DNA of 33,563 bases from assembly GCA_017941505.1 (NCBI GenBank), contig JAGAWH010000068.1:1-33563 (forward strand). The letters run 5' to 3'. The first letter of the stretch is position 1; every line of letters begins with the position of its first letter. A program made the translations under genes and the position numbers. The DNA is from Faecalicoccus sp. (lineage in GTDB: Bacteria > Bacillota_I > Bacilli_A > Erysipelotrichales > Erysipelotrichaceae). A model generated the notes under the pieces. The model was given only the letters and a program-made list of their open reading frames with translations, was not told where the DNA came from and made no database searches. This document shows, one piece after another, positions 24,659 to 31,479 of the stretch.

Positions 24659-26146
24659 ATGATTAGTTACAAATTGCGGGCTGCCCGTGAATATGAAATT
24701 GAAAATGAAAAACTGATTTCGGATGAACAAAGACCTTCTTTTCATCTATCTGCCAGAGTGGGATGGATGAATGATCCTAACGGCTTTTCCTACTATGGTG
24801 GAAAGTATCATATGTTTTATCAATATCATCCGTATGATTCCCATTGGGGACCGATGCACTGGGGACATGCCATCAGTGAAGATTTAATTCATTGGGAGTA
24901 TCTTCCGGTAGCTCTGGCACCGGATGAATGGTATGACAACGAAGGTATTTTCTCCGGCGGGGCGATTACTCTGGATGATGGAAGACACATGTTGATGTAT
25001 ACCGGTGTAACCAGAGAGTTACAGAAAAACGGGGAATATAAGGTATTTCAGCGTCAGTGTATTGCCGTAGGTGATGGTGTTGAATACCAGAAATATGAAG
25101 ATAATCCTGTGATCACAGAAGATATGTTACCGGAAGGAGCCGATATATCCGATTTTAGAGATCCGCATCTTTTTAAGGTCAAAGATGGATATCGAGTGAT
25201 GCTTGCAAGCAATAAGCCGGGACACGGGGGACAGATGTTAGTATATCGTTCTCAAGATGGTTTCCATTGGGAGTTTGATAAGGTATTCGCCGAAAATGAA
25301 TACCGGTTAGGCTTAATGTGGGAATGCCCGGATTTCTTTGAATCGAACGGGCAATACGTTCTTTTAGCTTCGGCACAGGATATGTTACCGGTGGGCATGG
25401 AGTATTCCAACGGTATGGGAACGTTCTATATGACAGGTACTTTCAATCCGGTTACCGAAGAGTTTAAGGAAACAGGAAATCATGCGGTGGATTACGGAAT
25501 GGATTTCTATGCTCCACAGACGATACTTACCAAAGACGGAAGACGTGTTATGATGGCCTGGATGCAGAACTGGGATACCTGCAATATGCGTACCAAATCA
25601 GTTCCATGGTTTGGCCAGATGACCTTCCCACGTGAAATTTGGATGGAAGAAGGCATCTTAATGCAGCGCCCGATTCGAGAAATCGAACAGTATCGCACCA
25701 ACAAGGTCCACTACGAGCATATCCGGATTAAAAATGATGAAATATCACTCGATGGTATTGAAGGCAGGGTAATCGATTTAGAGATTGAAATATCTGCGGT
25801 CTCCAAAGCGGATATCTTCCATAAATTTGAAATCCGCTTTGCCCAAAATGACCAGTTCTATACCAGTGTGAGCTTCAGACCGCATGAATCGACACTTAGA
25901 ATCAACCGTAAACACTCCGGTTCCCGAAGAGCCATCATTCACCAGAGACGTACCTATGTATCACATGATTACGGCAGGCTGAAATTAAGAATTCTCTTAG
26001 ATAAATTCAGTGCGGAGATCTTTATCAACGATGGAGAAAGAACGATGACAGCTACATTCTATACGGAAATGGATGCCAAAGGAATTTCCTTCTTTGCGCT
26101 TGGTGAAGCCATTTTCTCTGTTACCAAATATGACTTAAAGCCCTAA
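24659..26146 (+). CDS. GH32 beta-fructosidase, copy 2
   Basis: A 495-aa GH32 enzyme with nucleophile D39 (WMNDPNG), stabiliser D168 in FRDPH, and acid/base E222 in WECPDF; the C-terminal beta-sandwich spans about 350-495. It has a 30-residue N-terminal extension before the propeller and lacks the insertion found in copy 1. No signal peptide. AAAGGA lies 8 nt before the ATG. GVTRELQKNGEYKVFQRQCIA and DFYAPQT are standard for sucrose-6-phosphate hydrolases (scrB/sacA group), so sucrose-6-phosphate or sucrose is the likeliest substrate, but no PTS sucrose transporter is adjacent. Divergence from copy 1 suggests a different chain length or phosphorylation preference. Its stop codon lies in the terminator loop. 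Confidence 0.9.
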   Translation: MISYKLRAAREYEIENEKLISDEQRPSFHLSARVGWMNDPNGFSYYGGKYHMFYQYHPYDSHWGPMHWGHAISEDLIHWEYLPVALAPDEWYDNEGIFSGGAITLDDGRHMLMYTGVTRELQKNGEYKVFQRQCIAVGDGVEYQKYEDNPVITEDMLPEGADISDFRDPHLFKVKDGYRVMLASNKPGHGGQMLVYRSQDGFHWEFDKVFAENEYRLGLMWECPDFFESNGQYVLLASAQDMLPVGMEYSNGMGTFYMTGTFNPVTEEFKETGNHAVDYGMDFYAPQTILTKDGRRVMMAWMQNWDTCNMRTKSVPWFGQMTFPREIWMEEGILMQRPIREIEQYRTNKVHYEHIRIKNDEISLDGIEGRVIDLEIEISAVSKADIFHKFEIRFAQNDQFYTSVSFRPHESTLRINRKHSGSRRAIIHQRRTYVSHDYGRLKLRILLDKFSAEIFINDGERTMTATFYTEMDAKGISFFALGEAIFSVTKYDLKP

Positions 26147-26157
26147 GGGGCTTTTTT
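26137..26157 (+). terminator. Terminator of the GH32 operon
   Basis: AAAGCCC, TAAG loop, GGGCTTT (7 bp), then TTT. The TAA stop codon of the second GH32 gene is inside the loop. The surrounding ACTT/AAGT can extend the stem. Confidence 0.85.
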
Positions 26158-26206
26158 AAGTGGAAGTATTTTTTGATTTTCGTTACAATAAGATAGGTGA
26201 TTTATT

Positions 26207-26527
26207 GTGGAATTGTTTGAATTAGAAGAAAAATATATCGATAATCCGAATAAGGAAAATAGAAAACGGCTGCTAAAAAAGCTGAATCAATCGGATTTAT
26301 ATGTCCGCTATGATCAAAATGACAATCCTTTATTATTAACCGATGAACAAACCGGAGATATTCTGATCTGCATAGATCGAGAGCCGGTCGATGAATTCAG
26401 TAAGCTTACTTCCTTTAAAGACTGTCTCCAGCTGAAAAAGGTAGTCAAAGAGGTTTTGAAGAAAAAGGTTGTATTGGTTTTGGATATAGATGAATACGAA
26501 ATCGATATCCCGGAGGATGTATTATGA
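26207..26527 (+). CDS. Hypothetical protein, 106 aa
   Basis: Not recognised. GTG start with AGGTGA 6 nt upstream. The N-terminus is charged and helical (LEEKYIDNPNKENRKRLLKKL), followed by a likely beta-rich part (DNPLLLTDEQTGDILICIDR). The layout is loosely like small SseB-type domains but without a clear signature. No membrane segment. It overlaps the next gene by 4 nt (ATGA), so the two are translationally coupled and probably act together. A TACAAT at 26184-26189 could be a -10 box, with no good -35. Confidence 0.7.
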   Translation: MELFELEEKYIDNPNKENRKRLLKKLNQSDLYVRYDQNDNPLLLTDEQTGDILICIDREPVDEFSKLTSFKDCLQLKKVVKEVLKKKVVLVLDIDEYEIDIPEDVL

Positions 26528-27129
26528 TCACAAAAGAAGATTGGCATGTCGTAGAAAAGATGCCGGAAGAAAACATTCAATTTCATTTGGATTGGAAATT
26601 AAATGATGAACAGATTCAATTGTTGAAGACCGGTTTTAAACCTGAAAGTATGGAAGATGAATGGTTTATCTATTATGAAGATAATACTTTACATTTTCAT
26701 CGCAGCTGGACCGGGTACTGTATTTTTAAAGTGGAAATCAAGGAAGATGGTTTAGATGTTACGGTAAACCGTAATCCGGATCAATATAAGGAAACCGTAC
26801 AGGCCAATGATGAACTACGCATTGAAATGTTGATCAAAGATACGATGGGATGGATCACAAGAGATGTGGATGAAATGATTCCGCTTTTGATCAATCAGCT
26901 AGACCTGGTCGATCACGGACATATATTCTCTTTAGAAAATCTGGTAGGACGCGTATACGGACCGTTAAGACGAAGCGACGAAACATTTGATTACTTTGAT
27001 AGAAAACGCTTTGAGAAAAAGGATTATCCTTTACTTCAGCTCACATTAAAAGCTAAGCTGAATGAAAAGGGATGGGATATTTTAAAGGAGAAAGATGAAC
27101 TTATCTTAATCAAAGAGGGCTTATCATAG
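26524..27129 (+). CDS. Uncharacterised protein with a WFIYYED...RSWTG motif
   Basis: A 201-aa soluble protein. Residues 43-67 (MEDEWFIYYEDN, HRSWTGYCI) form a motif I have seen in scattered uncharacterised bacterial proteins; no enzyme function is known to me. A second half (about 100-201, SLENLVGRVYGPLRRSDETF) may be a separate helical domain. Start overlaps the previous gene (ATGA). The end is convergent with the YkgJ-like gene (6-nt overlap). Confidence 0.75.
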   Translation: MITKEDWHVVEKMPEENIQFHLDWKLNDEQIQLLKTGFKPESMEDEWFIYYEDNTLHFHRSWTGYCIFKVEIKEDGLDVTVNRNPDQYKETVQANDELRIEMLIKDTMGWITRDVDEMIPLLINQLDLVDHGHIFSLENLVGRVYGPLRRSDETFDYFDRKRFEKKDYPLLQLTLKAKLNEKGWDILKEKDELILIKEGLS

Positions 27130-27417
27130 ATTGCGGAACGTTTTTACATAACCGCATTCTGAATCCAGCTGTTCCGAGAACAGCGCATGATAAAGACGCA
27201 CCTTTTTACAATATTCACAAACGGTAAACCGGTTTTCATAAACCTTACAGCGCATGGTATCCATATCTAAATAGGGACATGGGTCATGCCAATCCGGGAC
27301 TAAATGGCCGGTTTCATCTTTGTAGTGAGAGAAGCAGCATTTGCCGCATCCATTACAGAGATTTTCCCAATTTTTTCTGTTATTGATGTACGCTTTAATT
27401 ACTTTATAAATATTCAT
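27124..27417 (-). CDS. YkgJ/UPF0153-type cysteine-cluster protein
   Basis: A 97-aa protein of the YkgJ-type zinc/iron-chelating family. Cysteines lie at C21, C24, C27, C28 (CNGCGKCC), C47 (CPYL), C57, C67 and C70, plus C88, matching the family pattern CxxCxxCC...CPxL...C...Y..R...C. Function is unknown; a metal or iron-sulfur cluster role is likely. No ribosome site is seen before the ATG. A strong promoter ends 6 nt upstream of the start, so the mRNA may be leaderless. Confidence 0.85.
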   Translation of the reverse strand: MNIYKVIKAYINNRKNWENLCNGCGKCCFSHYKDETGHLVPDWHDPCPYLDMDTMRCKVYENRFTVCEYCKKVRLYHALFSEQLDSECGYVKTFRNL

Positions 27418-27423
27418 ATATGT

Positions 27424-27452
27424 ATTGTAGGAATATTTTTTTGGAGAGTCAA
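27424..27452 (-). promoter_or_regulatory. Promoter for the YkgJ-like gene, predicted leaderless
   Basis: Minus strand: TTGACT (27452-27447), 17 bp, TACAAT (27429-27424). The ATG begins 7 bp downstream of the -10 box, so the expected start site is at or beside the first base of the start codon. Confidence 0.7.
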
Positions 27453-27467
27453 TGAGGGAGGGAAGTT

Positions 27468-28658
27468 ATGAATGAGAAAAAACTGAATCTGCAGTATGCC
27501 ATAATTAATGCTCTGTTCTATTCCATCCAATGTATGACCTATGGATATGCATCGGTATTTTTATTGGATAAAGGATTGAATAACTCCATTATCGGAATCA
27601 TGTTGGCATCTGCCAGCATCATATCGGTATTTGGGCAATCGATATTGGCATCTTACTTAGACCGTTCGAACAAAGTTAACGAAAAAGGTCTGCTGAAGAT
27701 CATTTCACTTGTCGTGATTGTGTTTGCGGTTATTGTGGCTGTTTTAGGTAATGTACCGTTTATTTTGATTATTTCGGTGGTATTACTTAACGCATCGTTG
27801 TTTATTATGCTGCCGTTTATCAATTCGCTGACATTTATTTTTGAAAAGCGGGGAATATTCTTAAATTACGGAATTGCCAGAGGAATCGGTTCTGCCGGCT
27901 ATGCACTAATGAGCTTGTTTCTTGGTTACTTTTTGAATCAGTATTCACCAAGTTTATTACCGTATTTCTATACGATCATGGCAGTTATCATGTTTGCGGT
28001 AATCAATATGTTCAAAGTTCCGAAGGAATCTTCGGATATGAATGCGATCATTACCGATGATGCAGCCAAAGAGCAGTTATCCATTGGTCAGTTTTTAAAG
28101 AAGTACAATACCTTGATCCCGATTTTCTTAGGAACAATATTGATGTTGATGGATCAGAGTATTATCACAAGCTTTATGATCCATATTATTGAAAGCGTGG
28201 GAGGAACGACTGCCAATCAGGGAACGACGATGTTTATTCAGGCGATGGCAGAACTTCCGACGATGTTTGCGTTTACCTGGTTAGTTAAAAAGCTGACCAA
28301 TCATCGCTTGATGAAAATATCCGCGATTGCCTTTAGTGTGAAACATGTTCTTACAGCGCTTGCCATCAATATCCCGATGTTGTATGGAATTGCATTGTTA
28401 CAGGCATTTGGAAATGCGTTATTTACACCGGCTTCGGTATATTTTATTGCCCATGCGATTGACGAGAAGGATTTAAACAAAGGACAGGCACTTATGACGG
28501 CATCGATGATGATGTCCGGTGTCTTTGCCACACTGGTGGGCGGTGTATTATTTGATTTATTCCCGGTACGTATCGTATTAGTTGTAGGAGCGATTTTATC
28601 CGTATTGGGTACTTTAATTATTTTGAACGGATTAAAAGCGTTTGATTCGAAAATGTAA
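27468..28658 (+). CDS. MFS transporter (12 transmembrane helices)
   Basis: A 396-aa integral membrane protein of the major facilitator superfamily. About 12 hydrophobic helices fall in two six-helix halves joined by a cytoplasmic loop near 190-215 (VPKESSDMNAIITDDAAKEQ). The helix 2-3 loop (ASYLDRSNKVNEKG) is a degenerate motif A. The general pattern is closest to the MFS_1-like/sugar-cation symporter branch, but the substrate cannot be assigned. A GGGAGGGAAG ribosome site precedes the ATG. Divergent from the YkgJ-like gene with only 50 bp between start codons. Confidence 0.85.
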   Translation: MNEKKLNLQYAIINALFYSIQCMTYGYASVFLLDKGLNNSIIGIMLASASIISVFGQSILASYLDRSNKVNEKGLLKIISLVVIVFAVIVAVLGNVPFILIISVVLLNASLFIMLPFINSLTFIFEKRGIFLNYGIARGIGSAGYALMSLFLGYFLNQYSPSLLPYFYTIMAVIMFAVINMFKVPKESSDMNAIITDDAAKEQLSIGQFLKKYNTLIPIFLGTILMLMDQSIITSFMIHIIESVGGTTANQGTTMFIQAMAELPTMFAFTWLVKKLTNHRLMKISAIAFSVKHVLTALAINIPMLYGIALLQAFGNALFTPASVYFIAHAIDEKDLNKGQALMTASMMMSGVFATLVGGVLFDLFPVRIVLVVGAILSVLGTLIILNGLKAFDSKM

Positions 28659-28662
28659 ATTA

Positions 28663-28691
28663 TTAACATTCATGTTTTTTTGGTGTACAAT
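28663..28691 (+). promoter_or_regulatory. Promoter for the cytidylate-kinase-like gene
   Basis: TTAACA (28663-28668; 5 of 6 consensus), 17-bp spacer, TACAAT (28686-28691), starting 5 bp after the MFS stop codon. Confidence 0.75.
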
Positions 28692-28714
28692 ATAAAAAGA
28701 ATTAGGAGGTTATT

Positions 28715-29311
28715 ATGCCGAAGGTTATTACAATTGCTCGTGAATATGGCTCAGGAGGCCGTTTAATTGCGAAGATGGTTTCTGAAAAACTAGGTATTAA
28801 ATTCTATGACAACCAGATTATCGATATGGTCGCTGAAGATTTAGGTTTTGATATTCGTGCTGTCCGTAAGGCAATGCAGGAAAGAAGTTCCGGCTTTATC
28901 TACAGCATGGTCGGCGGTACTATGGGTGGCTCTATGCAGATGCCTTTGACAGACCGCGTTTTCAATACTCAATCCCGCGTAATCCGCCATCTGGCTGCTC
29001 AGGAAGACTGCATTATCGTTAATGGATGTGCTGACTACATCTTAGAAGATTACGATAATGTATTAAAAGTATTTATCCACGCTCCGTTAGAATCACGTAT
29101 GCGTCGTGTTTCTGAAGATTATCATGAAGCGGAAGGCGAAGATCTGAAAAAAGCAGTTTTGCACAAGGATAAAGGACGTCAGAGCTACTACAACTACTAC
29201 ACTGCGAATAAATGGGGTAATTTGAAAAACTTTGATTTAACTATCAACAGCGATTACGGATTGGAAGAAGTTGCTGATATTCTTGTAGAATTCTATAATA
29301 AATTAAAATAG
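28715..29311 (+). CDS. Cytidylate kinase-like family protein
   Basis: A 198-aa P-loop protein of the cytidylate-kinase-like family. The N-terminal P-loop is the atypical ITIAREYGSGGRLIAK (5-20) of this family in place of GxxxxGKS/T. DNQIIDMVAED (32-42), VNGCADYIL (about 103-111) and a lid-like arginine-rich segment (ESRMRRVSEDYHE) are present. A glycine/methionine-rich insertion (SMVGGTMGGSMQMP) lies near 64-77. The true substrate is unproven; family members are common in anaerobic Bacillota beside a separate Cmk. TAGGAGG precedes the ATG. Monocistronic between its own promoter and terminator. Confidence 0.88.
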   Translation: MPKVITIAREYGSGGRLIAKMVSEKLGIKFYDNQIIDMVAEDLGFDIRAVRKAMQERSSGFIYSMVGGTMGGSMQMPLTDRVFNTQSRVIRHLAAQEDCIIVNGCADYILEDYDNVLKVFIHAPLESRMRRVSEDYHEAEGEDLKKAVLHKDKGRQSYYNYYTANKWGNLKNFDLTINSDYGLEEVADILVEFYNKLK

Positions 29312-29317
29312 GTAATT

Positions 29318-29344
29318 AAAAAGTCCGGAATCCCGGACTTTTTT
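29318..29344 (+). terminator. Terminator, partly shared with the ECF gene end
   Basis: AAAAAGTCCGG, AATC loop, CCGGACTTTTT (11 bp, perfect), then T. Its T-run overlaps the stop codon of the convergent ECF gene. The A-run on the other side makes it able to act on the minus strand too. Confidence 0.9.
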
Positions 29345-29852
29345 AGTGCATGGACACAAATCGATGTTTTATGGATCGTACTACGATGGGGTAGGCTGTA
29401 TATGCGATCATGATTCCCGATATCATCTGAATGATGTTACCCGGTATACCGGCTATGGCAATCAACACACTTCCTTTTAAATACCATTTAAATAAAAAGT
29501 ATCCAAACACCATCCACATACCGGCCACAATAGAGGATTGAAGCTGAATGGAAGGACCGTATTTTTGAACACATTTAGAAACAATTAAAGCTTCTAAGCC
29601 TTTAATGATAAAAGTTGCCATAAAATAGTAGGCATATCCTCCTGCAAGATCTGCCAGTGCAGATCCTAAAGCACCGGCTAAAAAGGCGGGAACCGGTGGT
29701 AGAATCATCGCAAATAAAAGAACAAATCCATCACCTAAATTAAAGTATCCATCGATGGCATTTGGTATTTTAATAAACATGGTAGATACAAAGATAATTG
29801 CGATCGCAAGGCTTGTTAATACAATAGTTTGAATTGAATTTTTTTGGCTCAT
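29343..29852 (-). CDS. ECF transporter S component, possibly for a vitamin B6 compound
   Basis: The S component is the substrate-binding membrane subunit of an energy-coupling-factor vitamin importer; it uses a shared EcfA/A'/T module encoded elsewhere. The start at 29852 (MSQKNSIQ) has AAGAAGGAA upstream; a longer frame to 29921 lacks one. The 169-aa protein has about six helices, with FNLGDGFVLLFAMILPP (38-54) and GALGSALADLAGGYAYY (60-76) as in the PF07155-type S family, whose members include pyridoxine and hydroxymethylpyrimidine carriers. The divergent neighbour is a MocR-type regulator, the class that controls PLP metabolism, which favours pyridoxine as substrate. This is inference from context. 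Confidence 0.85.
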   Translation of the reverse strand: MSQKNSIQTIVLTSLAIAIIFVSTMFIKIPNAIDGYFNLGDGFVLLFAMILPPVPAFLAGALGSALADLAGGYAYYFMATFIIKGLEALIVSKCVQKYGPSIQLQSSIVAGMWMVFGYFLFKWYLKGSVLIAIAGIPGNIIQMISGIMIAYTAYPIVVRSIKHRFVSMH

Positions 29853-29892
29853 AACAATTCCTTCTTTCTTTTGAAATGATAATACTTGTTTT

Positions 29893-29914
29893 TTGTATAC
29901 TAAAAAATATACAA
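29893..29914. promoter_or_regulatory. Candidate operator: inverted repeat between ECF and MocR genes
   Basis: TTGTATA, 8 bp, TATACAA is a perfect inverted repeat, arm centres 15 bp apart, in the 88-bp divergent gap. Likely -10 boxes of both genes fall in it: on the minus strand TTGTGA-18-TATACA, on the plus strand TTGTTT-18-TACAAT. A dimeric regulator binding here would control both promoters; the adjacent MocR-type protein is the obvious candidate. Confidence 0.55.
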
Positions 29915-29940
29915 TTATCACAAATAAATAGGGGACAGTT

Positions 29941-31242
29941 ATGAAGAAATATGAAATTCTGTATCAGAAATATAAGGATGATATTTTAAATGGATATTTA
30001 GTAAAAGGTGATCGCTTACCAAGTATCCGCCAGGCCTGTACCTTGTACAAGGTTTCCCAGACCACTGCAGAGCATGCCTATAATAAGCTGCAGGATGATG
30101 GTTTTATTGTATCGGTTCCTAAAGTTGGATATATCGTAGATTGCACACACCAGCAGATTCTTTTGCGAAAACAGATTGAAGAAGCAAAAGATATCAATGT
30201 ACCGACAAGTTATCAATACGATTTTCAAACGACAGCGGTATTCAACGATGAAAATGAAATGAATTTAATACGACGCTATTCCCGCTATGTCTTTGACAGG
30301 ATTGATGTATTATCGAGCTATGGAGATCCTCAAGGTGAAATAGAGCTAAGAGAAGCGCTATCCAAATATGCCTACCGAAACCGCGGGGTCTTATCGACAC
30401 CGGACCAAATCGTCATCGGGGCATCCTTTCAATCCCTGCTGTATTTACTTTGCGGTATGCTCGATAAAACACAGACAATAGCTGTACCAAACGATTGTTC
30501 CAAACATACTCTTCAGGTATTTAAGGCATATGGTTTTTTCATTGTTTATTTAGACCCAGATCATCTTTTGGAAGATTTAAAGAAAGCAGACTGTCAAATT
30601 CTTTATATCAACAGTGCATGTTTTGGAAGTTTGAAAAGACCGATATCGGCAAATGACAGGTATGCGCTTTTATCCTATACCGGCTCTAAAGATATTTTAT
30701 TAATTGAAGATGATTATAACGGTGAGCTGACCTATGCTTCTAAAAATCGTAATGCGATACAAGCATATGCACAAAAAGACCATGTCGTCTATTGCGGATC
30801 TTTTTCCAGACTTTTGGTTCCTTCCATGCGTTTGAGCTATATGGTTTTGCCAAAATCATTAAGCAATCGATTTCAAAAGGAGAAGGCCAATATCAGTCCT
30901 ACAGCTTCTAAGTTAGAACAATTGACTTTCTCTGCATATATTGTGGATGGATATCTGGATAAACATCTTCGCCGTCTTAAAAAAGAATATCGTATTCGTT
31001 ATAAAGAATTTGAAAAAATTCTTCAGAAATATTTTATCGATTACTATTTAAATGAAGCATATATGAGTTATGTGATTTTATTGCCCGGAGTCAATTTAGA
31101 TAAACTCCGGACACTTTGTGAAGCCCATTCAATCGGAATAACCCTGCGTAATGAGTCAATTGAGATTTCTTTTGCGGCCATTGATAAAGAGTTGATGTCC
31201 AAAGGTATAAGTCTTCTTGCGAAATTGATAAAAGAATGTTAA
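29941..31242 (+). CDS. MocR-type regulator (GntR wHTH plus aminotransferase-like domain), lysine-less
   Basis: MocR/PdxR regulators fuse a GntR winged helix to a fold-type-I aminotransferase domain that senses PLP. In this 433-aa protein the winged helix is at 1-70 (GDRLPSIRQACTLYKVSQTT) and the aminotransferase-like domain at about 95-433 (SSYGDPQGEIELREAL at 125-140, LLIEDDYNGEL at 253-263). Two key sites are changed. The motif that normally reads SFSK with the PLP lysine is CGSFSRLLVPSMRLSY, so the lysine is R290 (codon AGA). And the usual TPSHQ-PTG stretch is replaced by NSACFGSLKRPIS (224-236). Covalent PLP binding is therefore unlikely. It is divergent from the ECF gene, with a palindrome between. 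Confidence 0.88.
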   Translation: MKKYEILYQKYKDDILNGYLVKGDRLPSIRQACTLYKVSQTTAEHAYNKLQDDGFIVSVPKVGYIVDCTHQQILLRKQIEEAKDINVPTSYQYDFQTTAVFNDENEMNLIRRYSRYVFDRIDVLSSYGDPQGEIELREALSKYAYRNRGVLSTPDQIVIGASFQSLLYLLCGMLDKTQTIAVPNDCSKHTLQVFKAYGFFIVYLDPDHLLEDLKKADCQILYINSACFGSLKRPISANDRYALLSYTGSKDILLIEDDYNGELTYASKNRNAIQAYAQKDHVVYCGSFSRLLVPSMRLSYMVLPKSLSNRFQKEKANISPTASKLEQLTFSAYIVDGYLDKHLRRLKKEYRIRYKEFEKILQKYFIDYYLNEAYMSYVILLPGVNLDKLRTLCEAHSIGITLRNESIEISFAAIDKELMSKGISLLAKLIKEC

Positions 31243-31245
31243 TAT
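31217..31245 (+). promoter_or_regulatory. Possible promoter for the alaS T-box transcript
   Basis: TTGCGA (31217-31222), 17 bp, TAATAT (31240-31245), overlapping the end of the MocR-type gene. The expected start near 31252 lies just before the T-box leader. The -35 is modest. Confidence 0.4.
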
Positions 31246-31259
31246 ATTTTACAGTTTTA

Positions 31260-31470
31260 CAGTGAAGAAGATAAGTAGCCCGCAAATAGGGAATGTAGAG
31301 ATAAGGCGGTTGGTGCAAGCCTTACAAAATTTGTTGGTGAAGCTGCTTTGGAGTATAAACCGTATGTCGGCGATAACGATGAAATTAAGGGCATCTTAAC
31401 ATGTTAAGATGAACTAGGATGGTACCGCGTATTTATACGTTCCTAGATGGATAGGAACGTTTTTATTTTG
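31260..31470 (+). promoter_or_regulatory. T-box riboswitch, alanine specific
   Basis: A tRNA-sensing leader. Stem I features include AGGGAATGTAGAG and the distal loop GGTTGGTGCAAGCC. The specifier region reads GAAGCTGCTTTGGAGT, where both candidate triplets are GCT (Ala). A 9-bp stem III follows (CATCTTAAC/GTTAAGATG, 31392-31411). The conserved T-box AGGATGGTACCGCG is at 31416-31429. The competing terminator is ACGTTCCTA/TAGGAACGT with a GATGGA loop (31437-31460) and a T-run. Uncharged tRNA-Ala would stabilise the antiterminator and allow alaS expression. Boundaries of the 5' end are approximate. Confidence 0.95.
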
Positions 31471-31479
31471 GAGGGTAAA

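Noticed and set aside
29853..29921. Longer N-terminus for the ECF S component (start at 29921)
   Set aside because: No ribosome site there, and the extra codons run through the divergent promoter region and the palindrome; the ATG at 29852 has AAGAAGGAA.
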